DNA from: Sulfurovum sp.
GTDB taxonomy: Bacteria; Campylobacterota; Campylobacteria; Campylobacterales; Sulfurovaceae
Assembly: GCA_030949325.1 (NCBI GenBank)
Contig: JAUZSQ010000110.1
Span: 62,001 to 126,000, forward strand
Direction of reading: 5' to 3'
Length of the DNA: 64,000 nucleotides
Shown: one piece after another, positions 10,238 to 20,388 of the stretch
How the letters are laid out: every line of letters begins with the position of its first letter
How positions within the stretch are numbered: position 1 is the stretch's first letter
Position numbers and translations under genes: made by a program
Notes under the pieces: generated by a model
Seen by the model: the letters and a program-made list of their open reading frames with translations, nothing else
The model's database searches: none
Told to the model about the DNA's origin: nothing

Positions 10238-11244
10238 TTATTGTATAGAATAGGCTATCTCTTCTCCTGCATACATGGGTACGACACCCTTGTAATCCAT
10301 AGGCACAAGAAAAGGCTTCTTTTCTAAAGTAATATTTTTTTTTGAGGGACATCAATGCTATAAATTTTCTGTGCATTGCCTGAGACAAAGGCTTGTAGAT
10401 TGGCGTGTGATGCACCATGGGTATCAAAAATCTCTGCCAAGAGTTGCAAGGCAATGGGGGCAGTGAACACTCCAGCTGCACAACCACAGGCTTCTTTGGC
10501 TTCTCTAGGATGAGGGGCAGAATCAGAACCAAACATCACTTTGGGGTGGGCTGAAAGAGCCACACAGAGTAGGGCATCTCTATCTTGTGGACGCTTGGCG
10601 ATAGGTTTACAAAAAAGATGAGGTTGAAGCATACCACCTGCGACATCATCAAGGGTAATGAGTAAATGATGTACGGTAATCGTAGCATAAAGATTGGGAA
10701 ACATATCAAGCAGTGCTACAGAAGATTCCGTAGTGATATGCTCCATAATGATTGTGAGCTTAGGAAAAGCCGAAGCAAGGCTTTCATAAATACTAGCAAA
10801 TTCAGCTTCTCTATCCATGACAAATCCATTGGTCTCACCATGGACACACAGAGGAATCTCCAAATCACTCATGGCTTCTAGGGCAGGGCGAAGTTCTTCT
10901 ATATCAAAGCCACTGACCCCACCTTCAGAGTTGGTGGTAATTCCAGCAGGATAGAGCTTAATTGCTGTGACCTCGTCTTGGATACTCTCTAAAAATGCTC
11001 TGTCATAAGAAGGCTTGAAAAAGAGCGTCATATACGGCGTAAATTGCTCTTGCCCCATAGCCTCTATAATACGAGACTTATAGGCAATGACTTCTGCTTT
11101 GCTACTCAAAGGAGGTACAAGATTGGGCATGACAATAGCCCCCGGAAAAGTCTTCGCAGAGTGTTGTGCAATGTTATTTAGCATATCCCCATCTCTAAGG
11201 TGCAAGTGCATATCAAGTGGTGCTTGTAGCGTTAATGGCATCAA
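10238..11244 (-). CDS. pyrC: Dihydroorotase, PyrC-like (apparent C-terminal frameshift near 10330)
   Basis: DMHLHLRDGDML, MPNLVPP, HGE, FGSDSAPHP; past a 9-nt homopolymer the other frame gives NITLEKKPFLVPMDYKGVVPMYAGEEIAYSIQ*. Confidence 0.88.
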
Positions 11245-11586
11245 AATCCTTTAGTACATAATAGTGTGTTGTATGAGTATTCGACTGTTGAGGTACGAAC
11301 CAATAGTGTATAAATATTTTGCCACAATCTGCATTAAAACTAAGTACACAAGAAAGCTTTTGAGGCGTATAAGAGACCAAAGGATAATCAATCCCCCCTG
11401 CAAAAAAGGGGTTACAAGACAAAATACGCTGACTCGTCGCCAAAAGGCTTTATGAGGGGCATTAAATTCAAATTGCCAAGAAGCATATTCAGAACAGCTA
11501 GGATAGTAACGACAAGAAGCAGGAAGCATCTTGGAGATATATTGGTAGCCCTTGATAGGGACTTGATAAAAGTTTTTTATAGGCAT
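11213..11586 (-). CDS. yidD: Membrane protein insertion efficiency factor YidD (apparent frameshift near 11440)
   Basis: YQYISKMLPASCRYYPSCSEYA followed in another frame by ILSCNPFFAGGIDYPLV. Confidence 0.85.
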
Positions 11587-11670
11587 GATACGAGGATTAT
11601 AGTAGAAAGTAGTGTGACTGTCAATAGAAATTTTTTAGATTTGTTCTGCTATACTAAAATCAAAGGATAG

Positions 11671-12207
11671 ATGATGATAAGCAATGAAGAACTTACACAA
11701 GCCATAGCAGAACTACGAGCCTCACAAGCTCAAACAGATAAGCAAATACAAGAGACGAGCCAACAGATGAAACAAACGGACAAACTCGTCAAAGCCCTCT
11801 CTCAAAATATAGATGGAGTGAATAAATCTATCGGCTTAGAAGTAGAAGACTTTTTCTATTCATCATTGAGCAAAAATCCGAGTATTGGAAATATAAACTT
11901 TGACTATGTGTATCAAAATGATATTAGAAATATTCAAGGAAAGACCCAAGAGATTGATATCTTACTAGAAAATGGTTCTAGCGTTGGGGTCGTTGAAGTC
12001 AAAAATAAAGTCACACAAAAAAGTATAGACCAGTTGGATAAAATCATGGACAATTTTTACTATTTTCACAGAGATTATAAAGATTACAAAGTCATCGGAG
12101 CCATAGCAGGAAAGATATTCCCCAAACATCTACAAGCCCAAGCCCTCAAAAAAGGCTATAGTGTCCTCACCCAACAAGGCGACCATGTGGAACAGATAAA
12201 TCCGTAA
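11671..12207 (+). CDS. Coiled-coil protein with PD-(D/E)XK nuclease-like C-terminal domain (DUF3782-like)
   Basis: N-terminal heptad-rich region; EIDILLENGSSVGVVEVKNKV fits a D-x(n)-ExK core. Confidence 0.6.
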   Translation: MMISNEELTQAIAELRASQAQTDKQIQETSQQMKQTDKLVKALSQNIDGVNKSIGLEVEDFFYSSLSKNPSIGNINFDYVYQNDIRNIQGKTQEIDILLENGSSVGVVEVKNKVTQKSIDQLDKIMDNFYYFHRDYKDYKVIGAIAGKIFPKHLQAQALKKGYSVLTQQGDHVEQINP

Positions 12208-12225
12208 TATTTGAACCATTATCAA

Positions 12226-13482
12226 CTACAAAATGACATACGACTGCGACATATTAATGGCATGATAAATATTGGTGCCGTATTTTTGGTGATAGTAGCG
12301 TAAGAGTAGCTTTTGCAAAGTGGGTTCTATAGAGGGTGTGAACCATCCGTTGTTGCTGATGACTATCATGTTTTGGGGATTGCCTTCGTAGAGCTTTTCA
12401 GAAGTCGCTTCAAAGCAGATGGCGTTTCTGTAAGTGATACCGTCTATTTGATAGTCTATGACTTGGGTACTTGCTTGATAATCTATGCTTCCATCATAAA
12501 ACACTTTATTGACCCAATCGCTGAGAAAATCAGGCAAAGGATTGCTCTCTCCAAAGGGGACGAGTATGACTTTTGAGGCTATTTGTATCTGATTTTTTGT
12601 GAAGATATAGCTAGAGTTTTTGGGAGAGTCACCATCCCAATAGAGTGCACCTATGACGATGGAGATGTCTTGGGCTTTGGCTTGAAGCCTATCTAATAGG
12701 GCAGGATAGCGATTGAGAAAAAGTGGGATGATGGATTCGGGGAAGATGATGAGGGATTTATTGCTATCAATAGCATGGTCTATATCTGTGAAAATAGCTT
12801 CAAATTGTGCTGTGTGTAGCTGGGTATCCCACTTGTCTTGTACCGAGGTATAGGTACTTATCAAGGCAATGTTTGGGGGTATGGTTGTGTTGTTTGTTTG
12901 GGGGCTTTGGTAGGCAAAGAGTATGAGCAGAAGATAGGTGATATTTTTTTGCCAAAATCTAAGGACTATAGCCAAGAGTACAAGGGCAAATTGCCATTTA
13001 GTTATGCCTATATAAGAGTCTATAAATACAAGTTCAGGCTTGAACCAATCAAAACCAAAGGGATGAATATAGCTTAAAGAGAGTAATCCTAGGGCTTTGA
13101 GTATGAGACTATAGGGTGGAGGTAGCTTGTGGCTTATCTTGGCGATAGTTCCAAAGAGCGTTCCATACATGAGCATGAGTAACAGTATCTCCAAAGGCAC
13201 AGCCCAAAGCATCTTATAATGAATCAGACTTAAGGCAATCCAATAAAACCAAAATAACCCTATAAAAGCCCCTGATACAAACCATATTTTGGCAGAAGCG
13301 TTCAGAAGTAGATAGAAAGCTAGAATCCCACAAAGGGTATTGAGTAGGGGATAAGTCAAGCCATAATATTGAAGGTAAATGAAAGCCGAAGCCAAAAGGG
13401 CAACGGTCAAGCCTCTTGTTAACTCAAAGGTGGTAAAATAATATCTAATTTTATACATAAAGGATTCCCTATGGAACAACAA
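12226..13482 (-). CDS. lnt: Apolipoprotein N-acyltransferase (start probably at internal MYKIRYY)
   Basis: Multi-TM N-terminus; nitrilase-like PESIIP, FGESNPLP, ICFEAT. Confidence 0.85.
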   Translation of the reverse strand: MLFHRESFMYKIRYYFTTFELTRGLTVALLASAFIYLQYYGLTYPLLNTLCGILAFYLLLNASAKIWFVSGAFIGLFWFYWIALSLIHYKMLWAVPLEILLLMLMYGTLFGTIAKISHKLPPPYSLILKALGLLSLSYIHPFGFDWFKPELVFIDSYIGITKWQFALVLLAIVLRFWQKNITYLLLILFAYQSPQTNNTTIPPNIALISTYTSVQDKWDTQLHTAQFEAIFTDIDHAIDSNKSLIIFPESIIPLFLNRYPALLDRLQAKAQDISIVIGALYWDGDSPKNSSYIFTKNQIQIASKVILVPFGESNPLPDFLSDWVNKVFYDGSIDYQASTQVIDYQIDGITYRNAICFEATSEKLYEGNPQNMIVISNNGWFTPSIEPTLQKLLLRYYHQKYGTNIYHAINMSQSYVIL

Positions 13483-13755
13483 GGAAGCGTAATTGGTTCG
13501 TTTTTACCACTTATCTTATTATTTTTGATTTTCTATTTTTTGATTATCAGACCTCAGCAGAAATCTCAGAAATCACACAAAGCCATGCTAGAAGCACTGA
13601 CTAAAGGTGACGAGATTATTACGACAGGTGGACTCATGGCTGTGATTGTCAAAACTGAAGAAGATTTTATCAAAATTAAATTAAACGATGACACGATTGT
13701 AAAATTGGACAGAGGATATATTGCTAAAAAGGTTGAAGCTGGTGAAGACGCTTAA
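13471..13755 (+). CDS. yajC: Preprotein translocase subunit YajC
   Basis: LILLFLIFYFLIIRPQQKSQKSHKAMLEALTKGDEIITTGGL. Confidence 0.95.
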   Translation: MEQQGSVIGSFLPLILLFLIFYFLIIRPQQKSQKSHKAMLEALTKGDEIITTGGLMAVIVKTEEDFIKIKLNDDTIVKLDRGYIAKKVEAGEDA

Positions 13756-15325
13756 TTTTAGAGTTATTCTTTTTGCTTTTGCACTGATTTTTGGTGTAGT
13801 GTTTTCTATTCCTTCTTTGACGCAAAGTGAAGAGGGTAAAAAGATAACGCTAGGTCTTGACCTCCAAGGGGGATTACACATGCTCCTAGGTATCAAGAGT
13901 GAAGTGGCTATTGAGTCTCGTATCAAGTCTATGGCTGGAACGGTGAAGTATATCTTTGATGATGAAGAGATTATCTTTGATGACCTTCGTATGATTGAGG
14001 GACAAAAGGTAACTTTTGAACTGCTTGATGAGGATGACGTAACTCAAGTCAAAACCTTGCTCAAAAAAGAGATTGAAGGTACGGTTCTCCTTCAAGATGG
14101 ATTGAAGTTTTCTCTTGCTATGACAGAAGAAGAGCGTGTTCGTACAGAGCAAAATGCTATTCAACAAGCTGTAGATACCATTAGAAACAGGCTCAATGAA
14201 TTTGGTTTGGCAGAACCTACGGTAGCGAGACAAGGGACAGATAAAATCCTTGTTGAAGTCCCTGGGATTAAAACAGCAGAAGATGAGCAACGTCTGCGTG
14301 AACTTATCGCTCGTGCAGCACATTTACAGCTGATGGCAGTTGATGAAGAACGTATTGCTAGAGTCAATACCATGAGTCTAGCAGAAGCCAAGAGCTTTGG
14401 TGATGTGATACTGCCTGATATTAGTACAAATGAAAAATATTTGCTTCGTGCTATTCCTGTCCTTGATGGTTCTATGCTCACCGATGCAAAAGTAGGTTTT
14501 GATGAAAGCAATCAACCTGTGATAAACTTCACCCTCAATGGTCAAGGTGCCAAGATATTTGGAGACTTTACGGGGCAGTATGTGGGTAAACGTATGGCAG
14601 TGGTTTTAGACAATCAAGTCTATTCTGCACCCAATATCAATGAACGTATTGGTGGAGGACGTGTGCAAATAAGTGGGCGTTTCCAACTCTCAGAAGCACA
14701 TGACCTTGCGATTGCCTTACGTTCAGGTGCGTTGTTAGCCCCTGTAAAAGTCTTGGAAAAACGTTCTGTAGGTCCTAGTTTGGGAGCGGATAGTATTCGT
14801 TCTTCTTCTTTGGCTCTGATGTTAGGTTTTGTATTGGTGGTGATTTTTATGGTGCTTTATTATGGAGTAGCAGGAGTGATTGCCAATGTGGCATTGATAG
14901 GAAACTTGTTTCTTATCTTGGCGATTATGTCTTTGTTTGGAGCAACGCTCACGTTACCTGGTATGGCTGGTATTGTACTCACCGTTGGTATGGCAGTCGA
15001 TGCCAATGTCATCATCAATGAGCGTATTCGTGAATTGCTACACAAAGGCAAGTCTATAGGTAAATCTATAGAAGATGGATACAACAACGCCTTTACGGCG
15101 ATTTGGGATGCCAATGTCACGACGCTCATTGCTGCTACGGTATTGTATGTCTATGGCACAGGTGCTATCAAAGGCTTTGCCTTGACAATGAGTATTGGTA
15201 TCATGGCGTCTATGCTTACTGCGATTGTAGGAACGCATGGTATCTATCAATGGATATTACCTAAAATAGACAAAAACAAACTAGGTTTCTGGTTTGGTAT
15301 CAAAAAAATAGAGGGGAAAAAATAA
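13742..15325 (+). CDS. secD: Protein translocase subunit SecD
   Basis: LGLDLQGGLHMLL, RNRLNEFGLAEPTVARQG, GMAVDANVIINERIRE; likely GTG start at 13742 overlapping yajC. Confidence 0.96.
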   Translation: MKTLNFRVILFAFALIFGVVFSIPSLTQSEEGKKITLGLDLQGGLHMLLGIKSEVAIESRIKSMAGTVKYIFDDEEIIFDDLRMIEGQKVTFELLDEDDVTQVKTLLKKEIEGTVLLQDGLKFSLAMTEEERVRTEQNAIQQAVDTIRNRLNEFGLAEPTVARQGTDKILVEVPGIKTAEDEQRLRELIARAAHLQLMAVDEERIARVNTMSLAEAKSFGDVILPDISTNEKYLLRAIPVLDGSMLTDAKVGFDESNQPVINFTLNGQGAKIFGDFTGQYVGKRMAVVLDNQVYSAPNINERIGGGRVQISGRFQLSEAHDLAIALRSGALLAPVKVLEKRSVGPSLGADSIRSSSLALMLGFVLVVIFMVLYYGVAGVIANVALIGNLFLILAIMSLFGATLTLPGMAGIVLTVGMAVDANVIINERIRELLHKGKSIGKSIEDGYNNAFTAIWDANVTTLIAATVLYVYGTGAIKGFALTMSIGIMASMLTAIVGTHGIYQWILPKIDKNKLGFWFGIKKIEGKK

Positions 15326-15326
15326 T

Positions 15327-16298
15327 ATGGAAGTATTTAAATACAAACAACCTCTCTCCTTGATGGCTAAGAGTAAGCGTTTTAGTATTGTGTCTGTAGT
15401 GGTACTGATTATTGCTGTAGGATTGATATTTAGCAAAGGCTTTAACTATGGTATTGATTTTGCTGGTGGAACGCTTATCCAAATACAATATGAGGGCAAA
15501 GCCCCTATTGACAAAGTGCGTGATGCTATTGATAGTGTAGAGACCTATCAAGGTGCGACGGTCACTTTTTTTGGTGGAGAAGATGAATTGGTAATTAAAA
15601 CCAAAATGTCTTCTGAAAGCTTGGGTGATGATGTAGGAGATCAAATCCGTACTTTACTCAAAGATACAGGCTCATTTGATGTACGTCGTGTAGATATGGT
15701 GGGAGCTAAAGTAGGTTCAGAGTTACAAGAAAAAGGCTTAATGGCAATGCTCTTGGCTATTATTGGTATCTTAATCTATGTCTCTGTGAGATTTGAGTGG
15801 CGTTTTGCTATTGCTTCTGTGATGGCATTGATGCATGATGTGACGATTGCTATGGGGATGATAGTCCTCTTTAGTATTGAAGTCAATCTTGATATATTAG
15901 CAGCCTTACTAACGATACTTGGTTATTCTTTGAATGATACTATTATTGTATTTGACCGTATTCGTGAGGGAGTAAGGACGATTAAAAATCCTGATTTGGC
16001 ACATATTATTGATGAATCTGTGACGCGTACACTCTCTCGTACGACCTTAACCTCTTTGACGACATTTTTTGTGGTCTTGACGCTGTTCATATTTGGGGGT
16101 GAGATTATTCATGGATTCTCCTTTACGTTACTTGTAGGGATAGTTGTAGGTACGTACTCTTCTATCTTTGTAGCCTCTCCCATTTTACTCTGGTTAGGGT
16201 TCTCTGTAAGAGGCTTCAGAGAAAAAGAAGCGATGAAGCTCAAAAGAACCAAAGACAAAGACAAAGAACGTGCCATGTATGAAAATGGTACGATATAG
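15327..16298 (+). CDS. secF: Protein translocase subunit SecF
   Basis: GIDFAGGTLIQI, GYSLNDTIIVFDRIRE. Confidence 0.96.
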   Translation: MEVFKYKQPLSLMAKSKRFSIVSVVVLIIAVGLIFSKGFNYGIDFAGGTLIQIQYEGKAPIDKVRDAIDSVETYQGATVTFFGGEDELVIKTKMSSESLGDDVGDQIRTLLKDTGSFDVRRVDMVGAKVGSELQEKGLMAMLLAIIGILIYVSVRFEWRFAIASVMALMHDVTIAMGMIVLFSIEVNLDILAALLTILGYSLNDTIIVFDRIREGVRTIKNPDLAHIIDESVTRTLSRTTLTSLTTFFVVLTLFIFGGEIIHGFSFTLLVGIVVGTYSSIFVASPILLWLGFSVRGFREKEAMKLKRTKDKDKERAMYENGTI

Positions 16299-16312
16299 TT
16301 GATTATTTAAAA

Positions 16313-16340
16313 GCATCCTAAAGGCGTAATTTTAGGGTGT
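16313..16340 (+). terminator. Candidate intrinsic terminator after secF
   Basis: Hairpin GCATCCTAAA-ggcgtaat-TTTAGGGTGT followed by T-rich sequence. Confidence 0.5.
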
Positions 16341-16409
16341 ATTTGATATTATTTTTTAAGTGTATGCTTGGTATAGTGATAGATTTATGAAAGAATAGAT
16401 AAATGTAGT

Positions 16410-16484
16410 TGGTGACCCCAAGGAGACTCGAACTCCTATGACATGGATGAAAACCATGGATCCTAACCGTTAGACGATGGGGCC
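16410..16484 (-). tRNA. tRNA-Glu(TTC)
   Basis: GGCCCCATCGTCTAACGGTTAGGATCCATGGTTTTCATCCATG...GGGGTCACCA; cloverleaf readable, CCA encoded. Confidence 0.95.
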
Positions 16485-16510
16485 ACACTGTAACGCACAT
16501 AAGCTTTAAA

Positions 16511-16585
16511 TGGTGACCCCAAGGAGACTCGAACTCCTATGACATGGATGAAAACCATGGATCCTAACCGTTAGACGATGGGGCC
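16511..16585 (-). tRNA. tRNA-Glu(TTC), second identical copy
   Basis: Same 75-nt sequence as 16410-16484. Confidence 0.95.
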
Positions 16586-16660
16586 ATTTACAACTTATGG
16601 ACGAAATTATATAGTTTACCTACTTAAATAATTCTTAAATATAACGAAAAAAGGAAATTT

Positions 16661-17152
16661 ATGTCAAATGATAGTGCTATACTCTATGGGATACTGGCTC
16701 TGATACTGTTTACAGGCTGTAGTACACAGCCTTATACCAAGCAAGAGAGTCTTTTCGTGGTTTTTAAGACACCCAGTTTGAAACATGCTGATTTGGGTTT
16801 CCTCTATGAGAATACACAGACGGTGAAGCTAGAGATGTATAGCAATGGTCAAGCTATCAAGGCATTGGAGATAAAGCATGAGCGTATTTGTCTGGGTCAA
16901 TGGGAGTGCTTGGACAAGCAAGGATTCAATAGAGAAATACTCTCTGCTGATTATCCTAAAGATATATTAGAAAATATTTTTAGAGGTCAAGTTATCTTTG
17001 GAGGCAAAAATCGTCAGGATACAGGTAACGGCTTTACACAAAGTATTATAAAGAAAGATAAGTATCAGATTACTTATAGTGTTTTCAATACGCAGATAGT
17101 ATTTCATGATACAATCAACGCTATAAGCATCAAGCTTCAAAGGTTGGACTAA
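16661..17152 (+). CDS. Putative lipoprotein of unknown function
   Basis: Lipobox-like [11 protein letters not shown]; no recognised domain. Confidence 0.65.
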   Translation: MSNDSAILYGILALILFTGCSTQPYTKQESLFVVFKTPSLKHADLGFLYENTQTVKLEMYSNGQAIKALEIKHERICLGQWECLDKQGFNREILSADYPKDILENIFRGQVIFGGKNRQDTGNGFTQSIIKKDKYQITYSVFNTQIVFHDTINAISIKLQRLD

Positions 17153-18042
17153 TGTCAAAATTTATAGGGGCACATGTGAGTGCTAGTGGTGGTGTAGATA
17201 ATGCACCTCTAAATGCTATGAAAATAGGAGCAAAAGCTTTTGCTCTGTTTACCAAAAATCAAAGACAATGGGTAGCCAAACCCTTGGAGACCAAGACTAT
17301 TGATGCCTTTCATCGCAATTTGGAAGCGTCGGGTATTTTGCCTAAGCATATTTTGCCTCATGATTCGTATTTGATTAATCTAGGACATCCCGAAGTAGAA
17401 AAATTGGAAAAGTCACGCGATGCTTTTGTGGATGAGTTGGAGCGTTGTCGTATCTTGGGTTTGGACAGACTCAATTTCCACCCTGGTTCGCATCTTGTGA
17501 AAGTTCCCAAAAAAGATATACTCTATAGTGATAAAATAATGGATGCAGAGTTGGCGTGTTTGGATGTCATCGCAGAGTCTTTGAACCGTATGATAGATGA
17601 AACTGAGGGTTCTGATGTGAAGCTCGTCATAGAAAATACAGCAGGGCAAGGCTCAAATCTTGGCTATAAATTTGAACATCTGGCACATATTATTGATAAA
17701 GTAGAAGACAAAAGCCGCGTGGGTGTTTGTATCGATACCTGTCACATGTTTACAGCAGGATATGATATCCGTACGAGAGAAACGTATGATGCCACATGGA
17801 AAGCCTTTGATAGTATGGTAGGACGGCAATACCTTATGGGGATGCATATCAACGATTCTAAGCCTAAACTAGGTTCTAGGGTGGATAGACATCACTCTTT
17901 GGGTCAAGGTGAAATAGGCTGGGATACTTTTGGGTTTATTATGAAGGATAAAGGGATGGATGATATTCCTTTGGTACTAGAAACGATAGATGAGAGTATC
18001 TGGAGTGAAGAGATTAGGGCATTGTATGCTCTAGCAAAGTAA
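17152..18042 (+). CDS. nfo: Endonuclease IV
   Basis: [63 protein letters not shown]. Confidence 0.97.
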   Translation: MSKFIGAHVSASGGVDNAPLNAMKIGAKAFALFTKNQRQWVAKPLETKTIDAFHRNLEASGILPKHILPHDSYLINLGHPEVEKLEKSRDAFVDELERCRILGLDRLNFHPGSHLVKVPKKDILYSDKIMDAELACLDVIAESLNRMIDETEGSDVKLVIENTAGQGSNLGYKFEHLAHIIDKVEDKSRVGVCIDTCHMFTAGYDIRTRETYDATWKAFDSMVGRQYLMGMHINDSKPKLGSRVDRHHSLGQGEIGWDTFGFIMKDKGMDDIPLVLETIDESIWSEEIRALYALAK

Positions 18043-18048
18043 GGTTTT

Positions 18049-19188
18049 ATGACAGCGACTACAGCGATTATTAATGGCAAGATTATTCTCAAAGATGAGA
18101 TACTAGAAGACCGAATACTTTTGTACAATACGCATATACTAGATATCGTAGAAGATGTGATACTCAGTGATGCTGATAACCTAGAGATTATTGATGCCAA
18201 AGGGCAGTATGTGAGTGCAGGGTTTATTGACTTGCATATCCATGGTTCGGCTGGTGTGGATGTGATGGATGCTACGCCACAAGCTTTAGAAACACTCTCT
18301 TTGGTATTACTTCAAACGGGTACGACAGCATTTTTGGCAACGACGATGACGATGTCTTCTTCTGATATTGATAAAGCCTTATCCAATATTAAAAAATATG
18401 GAGATACAGTCTCAGGGGCAAAGATAGTAGGTATACACTTAGAAGGTCCTTTTATCAATGCCTCTAAACATGGAGCACAAGATAAAGCCTATGTAGCCGA
18501 AGCCAATTTTGCACTCATCGCTGATTATATGGACGAGATTAAGATGATTACCTTAGCTCCTGAAGTGGCTAATAATCAAGCCTTTATCAAGAAAATATCT
18601 CAAGAATATCCTCATATTATCTTAAGTATAGGACATTCTTCTGCGTCTTATGCACAAGCCAAAGAGGGCTTCGCTTCGGGTATCTCTCATGCGACACATC
18701 TGTTTAATGCAATGAATCCTTATCACCATAGAGAACCTGGGATTGTAGGGGCTGTATTTGATAGTGAGGTAAGCTGTGATGTGATTGCTGATTTAGTCCA
18801 TACCCATCCTACGACCTTGGATTTGGTGTATAAGGTCAAGAAAGACAAGCTGATGCTTATTACAGATGCGATGCGTGGGGGATGTATGCACGAAGGGAAT
18901 TATGATTTGGGAGGGCAAAATGTACAGGTGAGTCATGGCAAAGCCCTTTTAGCAGATGGTACATTAGCAGGGTCTGTTTTGAGGATGAATCAAGCGATGT
19001 TCAATATGTTGAAACATACTTCTATGGGTTTGGTAGAAGTAGTCCATGCCGTCACTGCACTTCCTGCCCAAAAGTTAGGTCTTCAAAAAGGGGTACTCCA
19101 AAAAGGCTATGACGCTGATATTGTGATATTTGATGAAGACTTTCGAGTAATGTCTAGTATCATTGGTGGCTTAGTCAAGTATAGATAA
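18049..19188 (+). CDS. nagA: N-acetylglucosamine-6-phosphate deacetylase
   Basis: GFIDLHIHGSAGVDVMD, HLEGPFIN, GHSSA, THLFNAMNPYHHREPGIVG, LITDAMRGG. Confidence 0.95.
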   Translation: MTATTAIINGKIILKDEILEDRILLYNTHILDIVEDVILSDADNLEIIDAKGQYVSAGFIDLHIHGSAGVDVMDATPQALETLSLVLLQTGTTAFLATTMTMSSSDIDKALSNIKKYGDTVSGAKIVGIHLEGPFINASKHGAQDKAYVAEANFALIADYMDEIKMITLAPEVANNQAFIKKISQEYPHIILSIGHSSASYAQAKEGFASGISHATHLFNAMNPYHHREPGIVGAVFDSEVSCDVIADLVHTHPTTLDLVYKVKKDKLMLITDAMRGGCMHEGNYDLGGQNVQVSHGKALLADGTLAGSVLRMNQAMFNMLKHTSMGLVEVVHAVTALPAQKLGLQKGVLQKGYDADIVIFDEDFRVMSSIIGGLVKYR

Positions 19189-19264
19189 ATCTTATATCTG
19201 TTAATTAATTAATGTATTTAAGTATTTTTTAATATCAATTCTTCTATAATCAATTTTAATTTAC

Positions 19265-19286
19265 TTGACAATAATTTGACAATAAT
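19265..19286. repeat. Perfect 2 x 11-bp tandem repeat TTGACAATAAT upstream of the lipoprotein gene
   Basis: Two adjacent identical 11-mers, each starting with a -35-like TTGACA. Confidence 0.8.
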
Positions 19287-19312
19287 ATGTAGATACACAA
19301 TATAAGGATGAA

Positions 19313-19804
19313 ATGATGAAGAAATTAACAGTATCAATGGCAAGTATAGTAGTATTCTTACTTATAGGATGTGGTAGTGGTGGTAGTAATACGACTGCAT
19401 TGAATAATGTAGAAAGTACGGAGTCGATTTATAGCAATGGAGAGGGTGACGAAGAAATCAAAGAGATACTCTTGGGAGATTTGTTAGGTCAATCACCTGT
19501 AACAGACAGCAATGAAAGTGATACCAATACGACAGTGACTGCCATGACGATTATTGATGAGAACCTCTTTCTTATTAGACCTGTAGGATATTTGTTAGAT
19601 GGCTCAAATCTGCCTATATGTTTTAATACCGAAGAGACTATTTTAGATTATAATGATGCCAGAACATTTACTTGTGAGTGGTTTTGTGGTATTTATGAAG
19701 GAGATGGACCTATCCGTGTCAAGTTAACTTTCCTCAAAAAAACAGATGTGTGGGAATTGGATGATGAAGACCTCGCTACTGGATCTGCTCGTTGTCATAA
19801 CTAG
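19313..19804 (+). CDS. Putative lipoprotein, unknown function
   Basis: Signal peptide and lipobox FLLIGCGSGGS; acidic low-complexity N-terminus; four Cys in the C-terminal part. Confidence 0.65.
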   Translation: MMKKLTVSMASIVVFLLIGCGSGGSNTTALNNVESTESIYSNGEGDEEIKEILLGDLLGQSPVTDSNESDTNTTVTAMTIIDENLFLIRPVGYLLDGSNLPICFNTEETILDYNDARTFTCEWFCGIYEGDGPIRVKLTFLKKTDVWELDDEDLATGSARCHN

Positions 19805-19813
19805 GTAGCCTCT

Positions 19814-20284
19814 ATGTTTGGATTTCTAAAACGTAAACGACGAGAGATTTATGCTCCCGTTGATGGAGAGATTGTTACACTAGAATCCGTCAATGATGAA
19901 GTATTTTCTCAAAAGATGCTAGGCGATGGTGTGGCTATACTCCCTATGTCCAATGAATTTACAGCTCCCATTGAGGGTGTGGTGAGCAAAATATTTGCTA
20001 GTAATCATGCCTACAGTATCAAGAGTGATAAAGATTTGGAAGTGATGGTACATATAGGACTCGAAACCGTCTCTCTGAATGGTCAAGGTTTTGTGCGTAT
20101 TGCCAATGAAGGTGATAGGGTTAAAGTCGGAGACGTGATTATCCAAGTCGATTTAGCCTATCTTCGTACGGTAGTCAAAGATATGATTACGCCTATTGTT
20201 ATTTTGGAACAGAGTGATGTCTCAAGTATAGACAAAAATTTTAGTATCGTCAAATCAGGTGATATGATTATGGAAGCTTCTTAA
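19814..20284 (+). CDS. crr: PTS glucose-type EIIA
   Basis: IYAPVDGEIVTLE, GDGVAILP, VMVHIGLETVSLNGQGF active-site His motif. Confidence 0.93.
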   Translation: MFGFLKRKRREIYAPVDGEIVTLESVNDEVFSQKMLGDGVAILPMSNEFTAPIEGVVSKIFASNHAYSIKSDKDLEVMVHIGLETVSLNGQGFVRIANEGDRVKVGDVIIQVDLAYLRTVVKDMITPIVILEQSDVSSIDKNFSIVKSGDMIMEAS

Positions 20285-20376
20285 TGCCCTTGATGGATAA
20301 TATGTATCACTACATTGCGTACGGATTGATTTTACTAACTTTTCTCATTGTCTTGAAACTACCCAAAAAGAAATAG
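20284..20376 (+). CDS. 30-aa single-TM microprotein (MPLMDNMYHYIAYGLILLTFLIVLKLPKKK)
   Basis: ATG immediately follows the crr stop; hydrophobic core plus KKK tail; not in the ORF track. Confidence 0.4.
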   Translation: MPLMDNMYHYIAYGLILLTFLIVLKLPKKK

Positions 20377-20388
20377 TAGAAGAAATAG

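Noticed and set aside
16410-16585. 75-nt direct repeat that might suggest a repeat element or CRISPR-like array
   Set aside because: It is two identical tRNA-Glu genes; only two copies and a clear cloverleaf. No CRISPR array was seen elsewhere.
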